Part shown: piece after piece, positions 16,785 to 24,945 of the stretch | Layout of the letters: each line of letters starts with the position of its first letter | Numbering within the stretch: position 1 is the stretch's first letter | Assembly (NCBI GenBank): GCA_905215525.1 | Contig: CAJMQJ010000011.1 | Span: 9,516-73,515, forward strand | DNA: 64,000 bases | Reading direction: 5' to 3' | Source: an uncultured bacterium | Lineage (GTDB): Bacteria; Actinomycetota; Coriobacteriia; Coriobacteriales; Coriobacteriaceae | Notes under the pieces: model-generated | Databases searched by the model: none | Told to the model about the DNA's origin: nothing | What the model saw: the letters and a program-made list of their open reading frames with translations, nothing else | Position numbers and translations under genes: made by a program

Positions 16785-17456
16785 ATGAACGAAGCAGTTC
16801 CCGAGGCACCGTCGAGTGTCGAATCGATGGCAAAGCAAGGTTGCGAAAAGCTCGGTCTGGAAGCGTTTGATGCGCTGGTCCGTCGTGCCCGTACGTGCCG
16901 TCGCTTTGACGAGTCTATGCGCGTGCCGCGCGAGTTTTTGCTCGAGTTGGCGGAACTGGCGCACCTGACCCCGTGTGCTGCCAATGCTCAGCGTCTTCGT
17001 CTTCATGTGGTGAGCGGTGCCGAGGATTGCGCGCGTGTATTTGACGAGCTCGCATGGGCCGGCGCACTTAAGGATTGGCCGGGTCCTGCCGAGGGTGAGC
17101 GCCCGACCGGCTACATCGCGATTCTGGCCGAGCGCGCCGTTCCGGGCAAGCCTGTCGCTCCCATTACTGAGGTCGACACGGGCATTGCCGCACAGACGAT
17201 GATGCTCGCCGCCCGCAGCGCCACGCCCGAGGTGGCAGCCTGCATGTTCAAGGCCTTTACGCCCCGCGCGATCGATGCCATGGGGCTCAATAACGACAAG
17301 TATGAGCTCAAGCTGATCATGGCGTTTGGCGTTCCGGCCGAGACACAGGTGATCGATGCGATCGATTCCAACCCCGACGGCTCCATCAATTATTGGCGCG
17401 ACGAGGCGCAGGTGCACCACGTACCCAAGCGTCCGCTTGCCGACGTGCTGCTGTAG
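16785..17456 (+). CDS. Nitroreductase family protein
   Basis: A 223-residue flavoprotein of the NfsB/FRP-like fold: RRARTCRRFDESM (about 26-38) is the FMN phosphate-binding Arg block, TPCAANAQRLRLHVV follows, and TGIAAQTMMLAA is the conserved helix. These enzymes reduce nitro-compounds, quinones or flavins with NAD(P)H; the physiological substrate is not readable. The ATG at 16785 follows TGGGGGT; a TTG at 16773 is a weaker alternative. A possible iron box lies just upstream. Confidence 0.85.
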   Translation: MNEAVPEAPSSVESMAKQGCEKLGLEAFDALVRRARTCRRFDESMRVPREFLLELAELAHLTPCAANAQRLRLHVVSGAEDCARVFDELAWAGALKDWPGPAEGERPTGYIAILAERAVPGKPVAPITEVDTGIAAQTMMLAARSATPEVAACMFKAFTPRAIDAMGLNNDKYELKLIMAFGVPAETQVIDAIDSNPDGSINYWRDEAQVHHVPKRPLADVLL

Positions 17457-17490
17457 TTGTGCGTCGTTGCGGTGCAATCCGGCGGCAAAA

Positions 17491-17524
17491 TCACCACAAA
17501 GGCTCCTGTCCCCTTTGTGGTGGT
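17491..17524. repeat. GGGAC-loop hairpin, stem type CCACCAC (minus orientation)
   Basis: CACCACAAAGG pairs with CCTTTGTGGTG around CTCCTGTCC; the core reads GGACAGGAG on the minus strand. It lies 35 bases after the nitroreductase stop. Confidence 0.8.
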
Positions 17525-17539
17525 ACGAGGGGAGGGTGT

Positions 17540-18082
17540 GTGGCAGATCTGTATTTGGTGCGGCATGGGCAGACTGAGCTCAATGTGCAGAGCATTTTGC
17601 AGGGTTGGCACGATTCGCCGCTTACGGCGCGCGGGCGCGAGCAGGCGCTGACGGCGCGTACGGCGTTTGCGGCGCGTGGCGTGGCCTTTGATCGTGTGTA
17701 TTCCTCGCCGTTGGGCCGGGCGCGGCATACGGCCGAGCTTATCGTTGGCGAGGGCCGTTCCATTGAGCTGGTCGATGACCTGCGTGAGTGGCATTTTGGC
17801 TCGCTGGAGGGCACATCAAATCGCGAGATGCCGCCGCAGCCCTGGGGCGATTATCCGGTGGCCTTTGGCGGCGAGTCGGAAGTGCGGCTTCAGTCGCGCA
17901 TGGTCGCGGCGCTGTCCCGCATCATGGCCAGGCCGCAGCACGACTGCGTGCTGGCGGTTTCCCACGGCTCAGCCTGCCAGGAGTTTCTTGAGTATGTGAC
18001 TGGCGGGGGAGAGCTACCCGACAACGGTGCCGTGCTTCATTTTGGCTATTGCGACGGGGCGTTTTCGCTCTTGGGTTGGTAA
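17540..18082 (+). CDS. Histidine phosphatase family protein (phosphoglycerate mutase-like)
   Basis: A 180-residue enzyme. LVRHGQTELN (residues 6-15) carries the phospho-accepting His, SSPLGRARHTAE and REWHFGSLEG supply the phosphate pocket, and AVSHGSACQEF has the second catalytic His. A GTG start at 17540 is used because GGGGAGG lies just upstream. Substrate unknown. It is followed after 17 bases by a paralog with the same layout. Confidence 0.88.
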   Translation: MADLYLVRHGQTELNVQSILQGWHDSPLTARGREQALTARTAFAARGVAFDRVYSSPLGRARHTAELIVGEGRSIELVDDLREWHFGSLEGTSNREMPPQPWGDYPVAFGGESEVRLQSRMVAALSRIMARPQHDCVLAVSHGSACQEFLEYVTGGGELPDNGAVLHFGYCDGAFSLLGW

Positions 18083-18099
18083 CGAACGAAAGGACCCCT

Positions 18100-18735
18100 A
18101 TGAATAAAGATCTGTATCTGGTCCGTCATGGACAGACGATATTCAACCTTAAGCGTATCATTCAGGGGTGGAGTGATTCGCCGCTTACGCGGTTGGGTTG
18201 CGACCAGGCGGCGCGCGCCGGCATGTTTTTACGTGCGCGCGGCATTGAGCCCGATCATGCCTACACCTCTACGCTTCATCGCACCGAGCAGACTATCGCC
18301 AACTTGTGGCCGGGCTTGGCGTACGAGCGCCTGGACGGCCTGCGTGAGTGGTTCTTTGGCGACTTTGAGGCCGAGCGCGTGATGCTTATGCCCGAGCGCC
18401 CGTGGCGCGACTTCTATCGGCAGTTTGGCGGCGAGGGCCAGATCCAGGTGCGCGAGCGCATGGTGGCGACGCTGACCGAACTCATGCAGCGTCCGGACCA
18501 TACGTGTGTGCTCGCGGTAAGCCATGGCTCGGCTATCAAGGAGTTTATGGATCACGTGAAGGGTGCGGCGGCCGACGAGCGCGATCGCGTGCCGGGCAAC
18601 TGCTCGGTGCTGCACTTTGCGTTTGACGACGAATCCGACACGTTTGAGTTGGTCGAAGTCTTTACGCAGGAGGATTACGCGCGCGAGCTGGGGCTTGAAC
18701 CGCTTGTAGCGGCAGTAGGCCCGCAGCGCGGGTAG
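18100..18735 (+). CDS. Histidine phosphatase family protein, tandem paralog
   Basis: A 211-residue paralog of the preceding gene: LVRHGQTIFNLKRIIQGWSD against LVRHGQTELNVQSILQGWHD, YTSTLHRTEQT, REWFFGDFE and AVSHGSAIKEF. It has an extra acidic C-terminal segment of ~30 residues. The two probably arose by tandem duplication. The ribosome site is GAAAGGA. A strong terminator follows. Confidence 0.88.
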   Translation: MNKDLYLVRHGQTIFNLKRIIQGWSDSPLTRLGCDQAARAGMFLRARGIEPDHAYTSTLHRTEQTIANLWPGLAYERLDGLREWFFGDFEAERVMLMPERPWRDFYRQFGGEGQIQVRERMVATLTELMQRPDHTCVLAVSHGSAIKEFMDHVKGAAADERDRVPGNCSVLHFAFDDESDTFELVEVFTQEDYARELGLEPLVAAVGPQRG

Positions 18736-18782
18736 CGCTGGCGTTGCGGCGCGGTTTGCCGGCGAAATTGTTTGATGCGAAA

Positions 18783-18826
18783 GGGGCGGGGATGCATGCA
18801 CGGGCATTGCATCCCCGCCCCTTGTT
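18783..18826 (+). terminator. Terminator after the phosphatase pair
   Basis: A 14-bp perfect stem GGGGCGGGGATGCA/TGCATCCCCGCCCC followed by TTGTTTGTTT. Confidence 0.85.
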
Positions 18827-18866
18827 TGTTTGGATGCTGGGTTTTCCAGCTTCGCGTTTGAGTCCG

Positions 18867-19547
18867 CTAGAACCGTGAGATCTGGTGAGTGAGCAGACCC
18901 GTCGGAACCTGCGGCGCGCCGCCGCTGACCTGCGCGGCGGGGAAGAGCGCAGCTACGGCAAAGTTGAACGGCTCTTTGCCGGTGTGCGTTCCGGCGGCAC
19001 GGGCCTCATCGGCCAGAATCTGCGATGCCCCAGCCAGTGCGGCGGCATAGGCGGAGTCACCGGCGAACACGGGGTCGGGTGCCTGATCGAGCATGGCACG
19101 GATGGCAGCAACGGCGTCCTCGCGCTTGACCTCCCACACACGGTGCGTAATGCCGGCGGGGTCGGTGACGGCATAGAGCGACGCGCCTTCTTTGGCGGCG
19201 CCGAGGATGATATCCATGACGGGCGAGGCTTCGTAGGCGAGCGTTACAGGGCGAGGCTGCACCTTAAGCTCGGCGATTGCGCGGGCGGCTGCGGCCGCAT
19301 CTGCGGAGGACGCGTTGTCGTCCGTCAGTACACCAACCGGGCAAATTGCCACAACGCCCGTCACGCGTCCCAGCTCTCCCGAACACTCGTACACGTAATA
19401 CGCCGCGCCTGGATCCTTGAGCATTAGGCCGTCAGCAATGGCGCCGCGCAGGGCGTCGTTGCCGCTCAGGATACCGCCCATCGCAGGCAGCGCCTCGAGC
19501 ACGCGGTCCTGAGCTGGGCGGATGCAGGGAAACGGAAGTGCTTTCAT
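18867..19547 (-). CDS. DUF1015-like protein, short form
   Basis: A 226-residue protein. The start PFPCIRPAQDRV, the middle block on Asp/Ala (VFAGDSAYAAALAGASQ) and the end EPFNFAVAALFPAAQVSGGA follow the order seen in DUF1015 proteins, which are about 400 residues long; this one keeps roughly the first half. Function of the family is unknown. It reads in the same direction as the M20 peptidase gene upstream, 39 bases away, and may share its transcript. Confidence 0.6.
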   Translation of the reverse strand: MKALPFPCIRPAQDRVLEALPAMGGILSGNDALRGAIADGLMLKDPGAAYYVYECSGELGRVTGVVAICPVGVLTDDNASSADAAAAARAIAELKVQPRPVTLAYEASPVMDIILGAAKEGASLYAVTDPAGITHRVWEVKREDAVAAIRAMLDQAPDPVFAGDSAYAAALAGASQILADEARAAGTHTGKEPFNFAVAALFPAAQVSGGAPQVPTGLLTHQISRF

Positions 19548-19586
19548 GGGCGGTCCTAACGCGCGAGTCGGTTTGTTCGCGGCTTA

Positions 19587-20807
19587 TTATGCCCCAACTT
19601 GGCCGCTTGCGTCCCAGAGCGTGTTATCGGCAAGCGCGATGAGCACGTTTTGGCAGCGAACGATATCGGCATGGGGCACATACTCGTTGGGCTTGTGCGC
19701 GAGCGCCAACGAGCCGGGGCCGTAGCTCATACAATTGCGGTTGCCTGTCTTGCCGGCAATGACGGCAGTGTCGGTGTAGCCGGTAAAGAAGCCGACGGTC
19801 GTGTCCGTGCCCGTCACATCGTCTGCTGTGCACTTGAGCGCAGCTAGAAGGGGAGAGGCCGGATCGCGCTCGATGGCGGGGCGGTCGCCTGTCACGGTAT
19901 AGCTTCCATGGCAGCCTGGGACCGCGGCTTCGGCGGCGACAATGGCCTGCTCTACCATGCGCGTCGCGGCGGCCGTATCGGTCGGCGGGGTCAGGCGCAT
20001 ATCGACCCAGACCTTAGCGTGGTCGGGCACGACATAGGGACGGTAGCCACCCTCGATCTGTCCAAACGTGATGGTCGATGGCCCCAGCTCCTCATGTAAA
20101 GGCAGCGTCGCAAACGTGCGACGAAGCGAGCACACGACCTCGGCTATGGCGGCGACGGCGTCGGCGCCCTTCCAAGGCTGGCTTGCATGAGCCGTGACGC
20201 CGGCCATCTCGATCTCGAACCACGTGCGACCCTTGTGCGCCACCTGGATCTGCCCGTCGGTGGGCTCGGTGTCCAGCACCCATTCGCGCGAGCCGACCCA
20301 GCCAGCATCGATCGCGGCCTCTGAGCCGCGCATGAAGTCTTCCTCGTCGACCGAGCAGATGAGCGAAAAGCCGCGGCGTGGCAGCGCGCCATCCGCCGCC
20401 ACGCGCTCGAGCGTATGGACCAGTGCGGCAATGGCGCAGGCCAGGCCACCCTTCATATCGCAGGCACCGCGGCCATAGAGTTTATCGTCGCGCACAACCG
20501 CCCCAAGCGGTTCGATGTCTGCGTCCCAGCCATCGCCCAAGGTGACGGTATCCATGTGGCAGATATAGATCAGCCGCGGCTCGTCGCTTTGGCCCGGCAC
20601 GGTGACTTTAAGGTTGCGGCGCCCGGGCAGCACTTCGAGCTCCTCAATCTGCACGGCATCGAGCGCAGAACTATCAAGTTGTGCCAGCTGCTGCTCAATG
20701 AGCCTCTTAATGAAGCGCTCAATTTCATCCTCATACGCGCCCGGGTCTGAGCTGTCGATCCGCACGAGCTCCTGCGCAAGCCGCCAGGCAAAATCCTCAT
20801 CAACCAT
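19587..20807 (-). CDS. M20 family peptidase (ArgE/DapE type)
   Basis: A 406-residue metallohydrolase. YICHMDTV (metal ligand His and catalytic Asp), CDMKGGLAC (second ligand Asp) and SVDEEDFMRGS (catalytic Glu pair) are in the usual order, with the dimerisation domain in the middle (AHKGRTWFEIEMAG) and the last ligand His in NEYVPHADI. The family removes acyl or amino-acid groups from amines. The ATG at 20807 is preceded by TGAGGT; a TTG at 20837 with AGGAGG further upstream is possible. Confidence 0.88.
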   Translation of the reverse strand: MVDEDFAWRLAQELVRIDSSDPGAYEDEIERFIKRLIEQQLAQLDSSALDAVQIEELEVLPGRRNLKVTVPGQSDEPRLIYICHMDTVTLGDGWDADIEPLGAVVRDDKLYGRGACDMKGGLACAIAALVHTLERVAADGALPRRGFSLICSVDEEDFMRGSEAAIDAGWVGSREWVLDTEPTDGQIQVAHKGRTWFEIEMAGVTAHASQPWKGADAVAAIAEVVCSLRRTFATLPLHEELGPSTITFGQIEGGYRPYVVPDHAKVWVDMRLTPPTDTAAATRMVEQAIVAAEAAVPGCHGSYTVTGDRPAIERDPASPLLAALKCTADDVTGTDTTVGFFTGYTDTAVIAGKTGNRNCMSYGPGSLALAHKPNEYVPHADIVRCQNVLIALADNTLWDASGQVGA

Positions 20808-20961
20808 ATGCAACCTCACAATCAGTTTGCTTTCCAAACCGATTGTAAGCCTCCTGAGAGATCCGCGACGTGGGCGTGGCAGTATTTACCGTTCGCAGGC
20901 CGAGCCAGCGCGTTTGCCGTCCGAGCGGGTTCACAAACGACGCGGTGGGTACGTACCCTTC

Positions 20962-22011
20962 ATGGACGACATGCTGTGCGACATATCTGCCTTTCGGTAT
21001 CACCGGATACCTCCACAGGTCTTGGCAATAATGCCGGACCTGCCCGATTCTGCGGACGATCCGCGCAGGGAGCACCTATGTGAGCATCCGCTCGTCACGC
21101 ATTTCCTGGGCACCCCGTTACACGTGTTGGCGCAGGGCAGCTGCGGACGTAAGGGCGATCGCATTGTCAGGCATGTTTGGAACGGGGAGAGGCCGTTTGA
21201 TTCCATGCGACAGACAGAGTTTGGCCTCGATGTCGCGTCCCCGCTCTTTACCCTGCTGACCCTGGCTTCCTCGGTCTCAAACGAGCGTTTAATCATGTGC
21301 ATGTATGAGATGTGCGGCACCTTTGCCGTGTGCAAGATTGCGCCTCAGGTAAAGTCGGCACTTGAGCAGGCATATGGGAGCCGATGGAGTGACGCACGGT
21401 CGGGCTGGGAAAACGTAAAGGATGTCTCGGGGAATCCAACGGACTTGTGGAAACGACCTCCCTTGATCGAGCTCTCTGAGCTTACAGAGTTCGTCGATAA
21501 GGTCCGGGGGCTCCGCGGCGCTAAATCGTTCATACGAGCCGCGAAATGCATTACGGGGGTGGCGGCATCGCCGCTCGAGGTCCAGGCTTCGATGCTGTTT
21601 GGCCTTACGAGGTTGCGCGGCGGCGAAGGGCTGCGCCTTACCAATAACGTCGAGAGTCGCTTGACGCACAGCGCCCGCCTGATTTCGGGGCTTGATAGGC
21701 GCTATGCCGATATCCTGCTGGCAAATAAGGACGGCAGCCGAGAGTGTCTGGTTGAATGCCAGGGTAAAGCCATTCACGGATCCATTGAATCCAAGATTTC
21801 GGACTCCGATCGAACGACGGCGCTGCAAGCGATGAGATACCCCGTCATTCTGATGACCTATGGTCAGCTGGCCGACTCCGATGCCTTCCGCGTGGTGATG
21901 GAGCTCATCATGTCCTATCTCGATGTGCCGCTGAAAGACAAGACGCCGCGACAGCAGGAGCTCGAACGGCGGCTTCGTGAGGAGATTTTTATCGATTGGG
22001 CAGGAATGTAG
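20962..22011 (+). CDS. Unnamed DUF559/Vsr-like putative nuclease, copy 2
   Basis: A 349-residue divergent paralog of 11308-12741. Shared blocks in order: LIMCMYEMCGTFAV, ELTEFVDKVRGLRGAKS, ASPLEVQASMLFGL, RRYADILL, then the nuclease-like block ECLVECQGKAIHGS and RYPVILMTYGQLADSDAFRVV. The Glu-x-x-Gly-x-x-x-His motif fits DUF559/Vsr-like folds, though the catalytic Asp is not obvious. The ribosome site is weak (GGTGGG). The gene stands alone, divergent from the M20 peptidase, and is followed by a 27-base hairpin (22012-22038) and AT-rich sequence. Confidence 0.7.
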   Translation: MDDMLCDISAFRYHRIPPQVLAIMPDLPDSADDPRREHLCEHPLVTHFLGTPLHVLAQGSCGRKGDRIVRHVWNGERPFDSMRQTEFGLDVASPLFTLLTLASSVSNERLIMCMYEMCGTFAVCKIAPQVKSALEQAYGSRWSDARSGWENVKDVSGNPTDLWKRPPLIELSELTEFVDKVRGLRGAKSFIRAAKCITGVAASPLEVQASMLFGLTRLRGGEGLRLTNNVESRLTHSARLISGLDRRYADILLANKDGSRECLVECQGKAIHGSIESKISDSDRTTALQAMRYPVILMTYGQLADSDAFRVVMELIMSYLDVPLKDKTPRQQELERRLREEIFIDWAGM

Positions 22012-22358
22012 CCGCGCGGGTGGAAAACGGTCGCGCGGACTAGAGTTTTGGTCACAAAAAGACTTATATTTCGCCTTGGAGGGGCCTTAAAAATGCTATC
22101 TAGAATAAGTTGTTTCGGAAAATGGACAGTCAACTTACATTCGGCACATAGAGATCGATTTTTACCTACTAAAGTCCCTGATAAAGCTGTTTATCAAAGC
22201 GGGTGTGCTTAGCGACTTGAGCCTCACTATCGATTATCTGAAAAAACTTGTTCTGGGTATCATTTTAAAGTCGTCCGGAGCAACAAAATCGGCCCCCGTT
22301 TCGTGAAAACGGGGGCCGAATGGGCTTCGTGGTCTGTCTGGCAGGATTGGCGCCGGCG
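22012..22358. other. Gene-free AT-rich stretch
   Basis: A short hairpin (CCGCGCG...CGCGCGG, 22012-22038) follows the DUF559-like gene, and the serA terminator ends the stretch. The ~240 bases in between are AT-rich and show no gene or clear repeat. Confidence 0.5.
22284..22320 (-). terminator. Terminator of the serCA operon
   Basis: Read on the minus strand, TTCGGCCCCCGTTTT-CACG-AAACGGGGGCCGA is followed by TTTTG. It lies 38 bases after the serA stop. Confidence 0.85.
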
Positions 22359-23522
22359 CTATTTAATCACGCGCACACGATACATCGACGGAATTTGCTT
22401 AAGTGCCTCGATCGTGCTGCCGTCCAGGTGCTCATCGGTGTCGAACATGGTGTAGGCGTTCTCGCCAGCGGACTCGTTGGTCATGCGCTGCACGTTGGCG
22501 TTGTCCTTGGCGAGAATGGCCGTGATCTGGCCGATCATGTTGGGCACGTTGGCATGCAGGCAGGCAATGCGGCTTGCGGCGCGCGCCTTGCCCATGCTGC
22601 AGGCGGGGTAGTTGACGCTGTGCGCGATGTTGCCGTTTTCCAGGTAATCCTTGAGCTCGCTGATGGCCATGTCGGCGCAGTTGGCCTCGGCCTCGCCGGT
22701 GCCGGCGCCCGAATGCGTGGTGATAAACGTGTTGGGCATCTTGACGGTCTTGGGCGTGGCAAAGTCGCAGCTAAACCAGCTGAGCTTGCCCGCGCGCAGG
22801 GCGGCGTCGACGGCGTCCTCGTCAATGATGGTCTCGCGCGCGTAGTTGATGAGCACGGCGTCCGGGGCCAGCAGGTCGATCTGCTCGGTGCTGATCATGC
22901 CGATGGTATCGGCCTTGCTGGGCACGTGCACGGTGAGGTAGTCGCAGCCGCGGCAGAGGTCCTCGAGCGTGCCCACGCGCTGCACCTCACGACTCAGCAC
23001 CCATGCGTGCTCGACGGAAATGAACGGGTCGTAGCCGTAGACGTCCATGCCCAGATCGACACAGGCGTTGGCGACCTTGGAGCCCACGTTGCCCAGACCG
23101 ATGACACCGATGCGCTTGCCCTTGAGCTCGCGGCCCACAAAGGCCTTCTTGGCCTTTTCGGCATCGACCTGAATCTCGGGGTCGTCGGCGTTGTTGCGCA
23201 CCCAGTTCATCGACTGCACGACGCCGCGGCTCGAAAGCACCAGCATGCCCAGGACGAGCTCCTTGACGGCGTTGCTGTTGGCACCGGGGGAGTTAAAGAC
23301 GACGACGCCCTTCTTGGCGTACTCCTCGACGGGGATGTTGTTGACGCCGGCGCCGCAGCGGGCGATGGCGCGGATGCCCTCGGGCAGCTCGTAGCCGTGC
23401 AGGTCGGTGGAGCGCATCAGGATGGCGTCGGCCTCCTCGGCGGTGCCCACAAACTCGTAGCCCTCGCCAAACTCGACTTTGCCGTCTTTGGTGATGTCGT
23501 CGATAGTCTTAATCTTACGCAT
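22359..23522 (-). CDS. serA: D-3-phosphoglycerate dehydrogenase
   Basis: The 387-residue enzyme that oxidises 3-phosphoglycerate to 3-phosphohydroxypyruvate, the first step of serine synthesis. The NAD-binding GVIGLGNVGSKVA (about 138-150), the substrate loop RCGAGVNNI, the catalytic Arg in INYARETII and the His in ITTHSGAG are present. The last ~75 residues (ASRIACLHANVPNMIGQI onward) form an ACT domain, the serine feedback site. CTAAGGAG precedes the ATG. It follows serC in the same direction, so serCA is one operon. Confidence 0.95.
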   Translation of the reverse strand: MRKIKTIDDITKDGKVEFGEGYEFVGTAEEADAILMRSTDLHGYELPEGIRAIARCGAGVNNIPVEEYAKKGVVVFNSPGANSNAVKELVLGMLVLSSRGVVQSMNWVRNNADDPEIQVDAEKAKKAFVGRELKGKRIGVIGLGNVGSKVANACVDLGMDVYGYDPFISVEHAWVLSREVQRVGTLEDLCRGCDYLTVHVPSKADTIGMISTEQIDLLAPDAVLINYARETIIDEDAVDAALRAGKLSWFSCDFATPKTVKMPNTFITTHSGAGTGEAEANCADMAISELKDYLENGNIAHSVNYPACSMGKARAASRIACLHANVPNMIGQITAILAKDNANVQRMTNESAGENAYTMFDTDEHLDGSTIEALKQIPSMYRVRVIK

Positions 23523-23594
23523 GGAAAAACTCCTTAGCAGGTTTTGATCTAAACAGGGTGGTTTGAGATGGCTGGTCGGCCCGCGCGTTGCGGG

Positions 23595-24719
23595 CTAGTT
23601 AGATCGCGGACTCAAACTATGCTGCGCTTCGAAGTCCTTCATGTACGAGGCAAGTGCCTGCACGTCTTCCATGGTTACGGCGTTGTAGACGCTGGCGCGC
23701 ATGCCGCCCACCAGGCGATGGCCCTTGACGTTTTGAATCTGGTGCTTGGCCGCGCCTGCGACAAAGGCCGCGTCGAGCTCGGCGTCGCCGGTGCGGAAGG
23801 TGACGTTGGCGATGGAGCGGCTGTCGGCCTGCGTGGCGCCATGGAACAGCTCGCTGTGCTCGAGCAGGTCATAGAGCAGGTTGGCTTTGGCCCAGTTGCG
23901 CTCGGCCATGGTTGCGAGCCCGCCGGTCTGCTCCACCCAATGGAACACCTTGCCGCATACGTAGATGCCAAAGGTGTTAGGCGTGTTGAGCATGGAGCCC
24001 TTGGCGGTCTGGGTCTTAAGGTCCATGTACTGCGGCGTCTGCGCAAAGGCGGGGCCATCTGCGATGAGATCGTCGCGCACGATGACCACGGTCACGCCCG
24101 CGGCGCCGGCGTTTTTCTGAGCGCCGGCGTAGATGAGTCCGTAGCGCTCGACGTCGAGCGGCTGCGACAAAAAGCAGCTCGAGACATCGGCGACCAGCGG
24201 CACATCGCCGCAATCGGGCAGCTCGTGGAACATGGTGCCGAAGATGGTGTTGTTCTGGCAGATGTAGACGTAGTCGAGCCCGCCGTCCGCGGCCTCGGCG
24301 GCAATGCGCGCGTTGATGTCGGCCATGGCGGGAATGCGGTCGAAATTGGCGTCCTCGGAGCTCGCGAGCAGCACGGCCTCGCCGTACTTGGCGGCTTCCT
24401 TGTACGCCTTGTTGGCGAAGTTGCCGGTCACGACGTAGCCGGCGCGGCCGCGGCGCATGAGGTTCATCGGGATGCCCGCAAACTGCAGCGTGGCGCCGCC
24501 CTGCAAAAACAGAACACGGTAGTTATCGGGGATGCTCAGCAGGCGGCGCAGGGTTGCCTCGGCGTCGTCGATGATCTGCTGGTACATGCTAGATCGATGG
24601 CTCATCTCGAGCACGGACATGCCGCAACCGTGGTAGTCCATCATCTCGTCGGCGATCTCGGCGAGCACGCTGGTAGGCAGCGCGGCCGGGCCAGCTGAGA
24701 AGTTGTGCACACGTGCCAT
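23595..24719 (-). CDS. serC: Phosphoserine aminotransferase
   Basis: A 374-residue PLP enzyme that turns 3-phosphohydroxypyruvate and glutamate into phosphoserine. FSAGPAALP at the N-terminus and the PLP lysine in YAGAQKNAGAAG (about 198-209) are diagnostic; FLQGGATLQFAGIPMNL binds the cofactor phosphate. GAGGGGAAC precedes the ATG. It is the first gene of the serCA operon; a -10 like TAAAGT lies about 45 bases upstream on the minus strand. No serB phosphatase is adjacent. Confidence 0.95.
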   Translation of the reverse strand: MARVHNFSAGPAALPTSVLAEIADEMMDYHGCGMSVLEMSHRSSMYQQIIDDAEATLRRLLSIPDNYRVLFLQGGATLQFAGIPMNLMRRGRAGYVVTGNFANKAYKEAAKYGEAVLLASSEDANFDRIPAMADINARIAAEAADGGLDYVYICQNNTIFGTMFHELPDCGDVPLVADVSSCFLSQPLDVERYGLIYAGAQKNAGAAGVTVVIVRDDLIADGPAFAQTPQYMDLKTQTAKGSMLNTPNTFGIYVCGKVFHWVEQTGGLATMAERNWAKANLLYDLLEHSELFHGATQADSRSIANVTFRTGDAELDAAFVAGAAKHQIQNVKGHRLVGGMRASVYNAVTMEDVQALASYMKDFEAQHSLSPRSN

Positions 24720-24945
24720 CTTCTAGTTCCCCTCGTAGTCGTTTGAACGTTCGGGATACTTTAGCACAGTGCAGCGTCAGGCGCGACCGCATCACGGTAA
24801 AACTCGAGTGCGCCGCTATGATTTACAGGATGGTTACATGGGGGAGGGGTGCTTTACTTCTCGGGCAAATCCAAATCTGCGAGCGAAGGCATGAGGTTCT
24901 CTAGGCGCTTGATTTCTTCGTCGCAAATTAGCTAACCCCTGGTCA

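Noticed and set aside
20602..20961. N-terminal extension of the second DUF559-like protein
   Set aside because: The extra 120 codons overlap the M20 peptidase gene antisense and are Ser/Arg-rich without similarity to the paralog.
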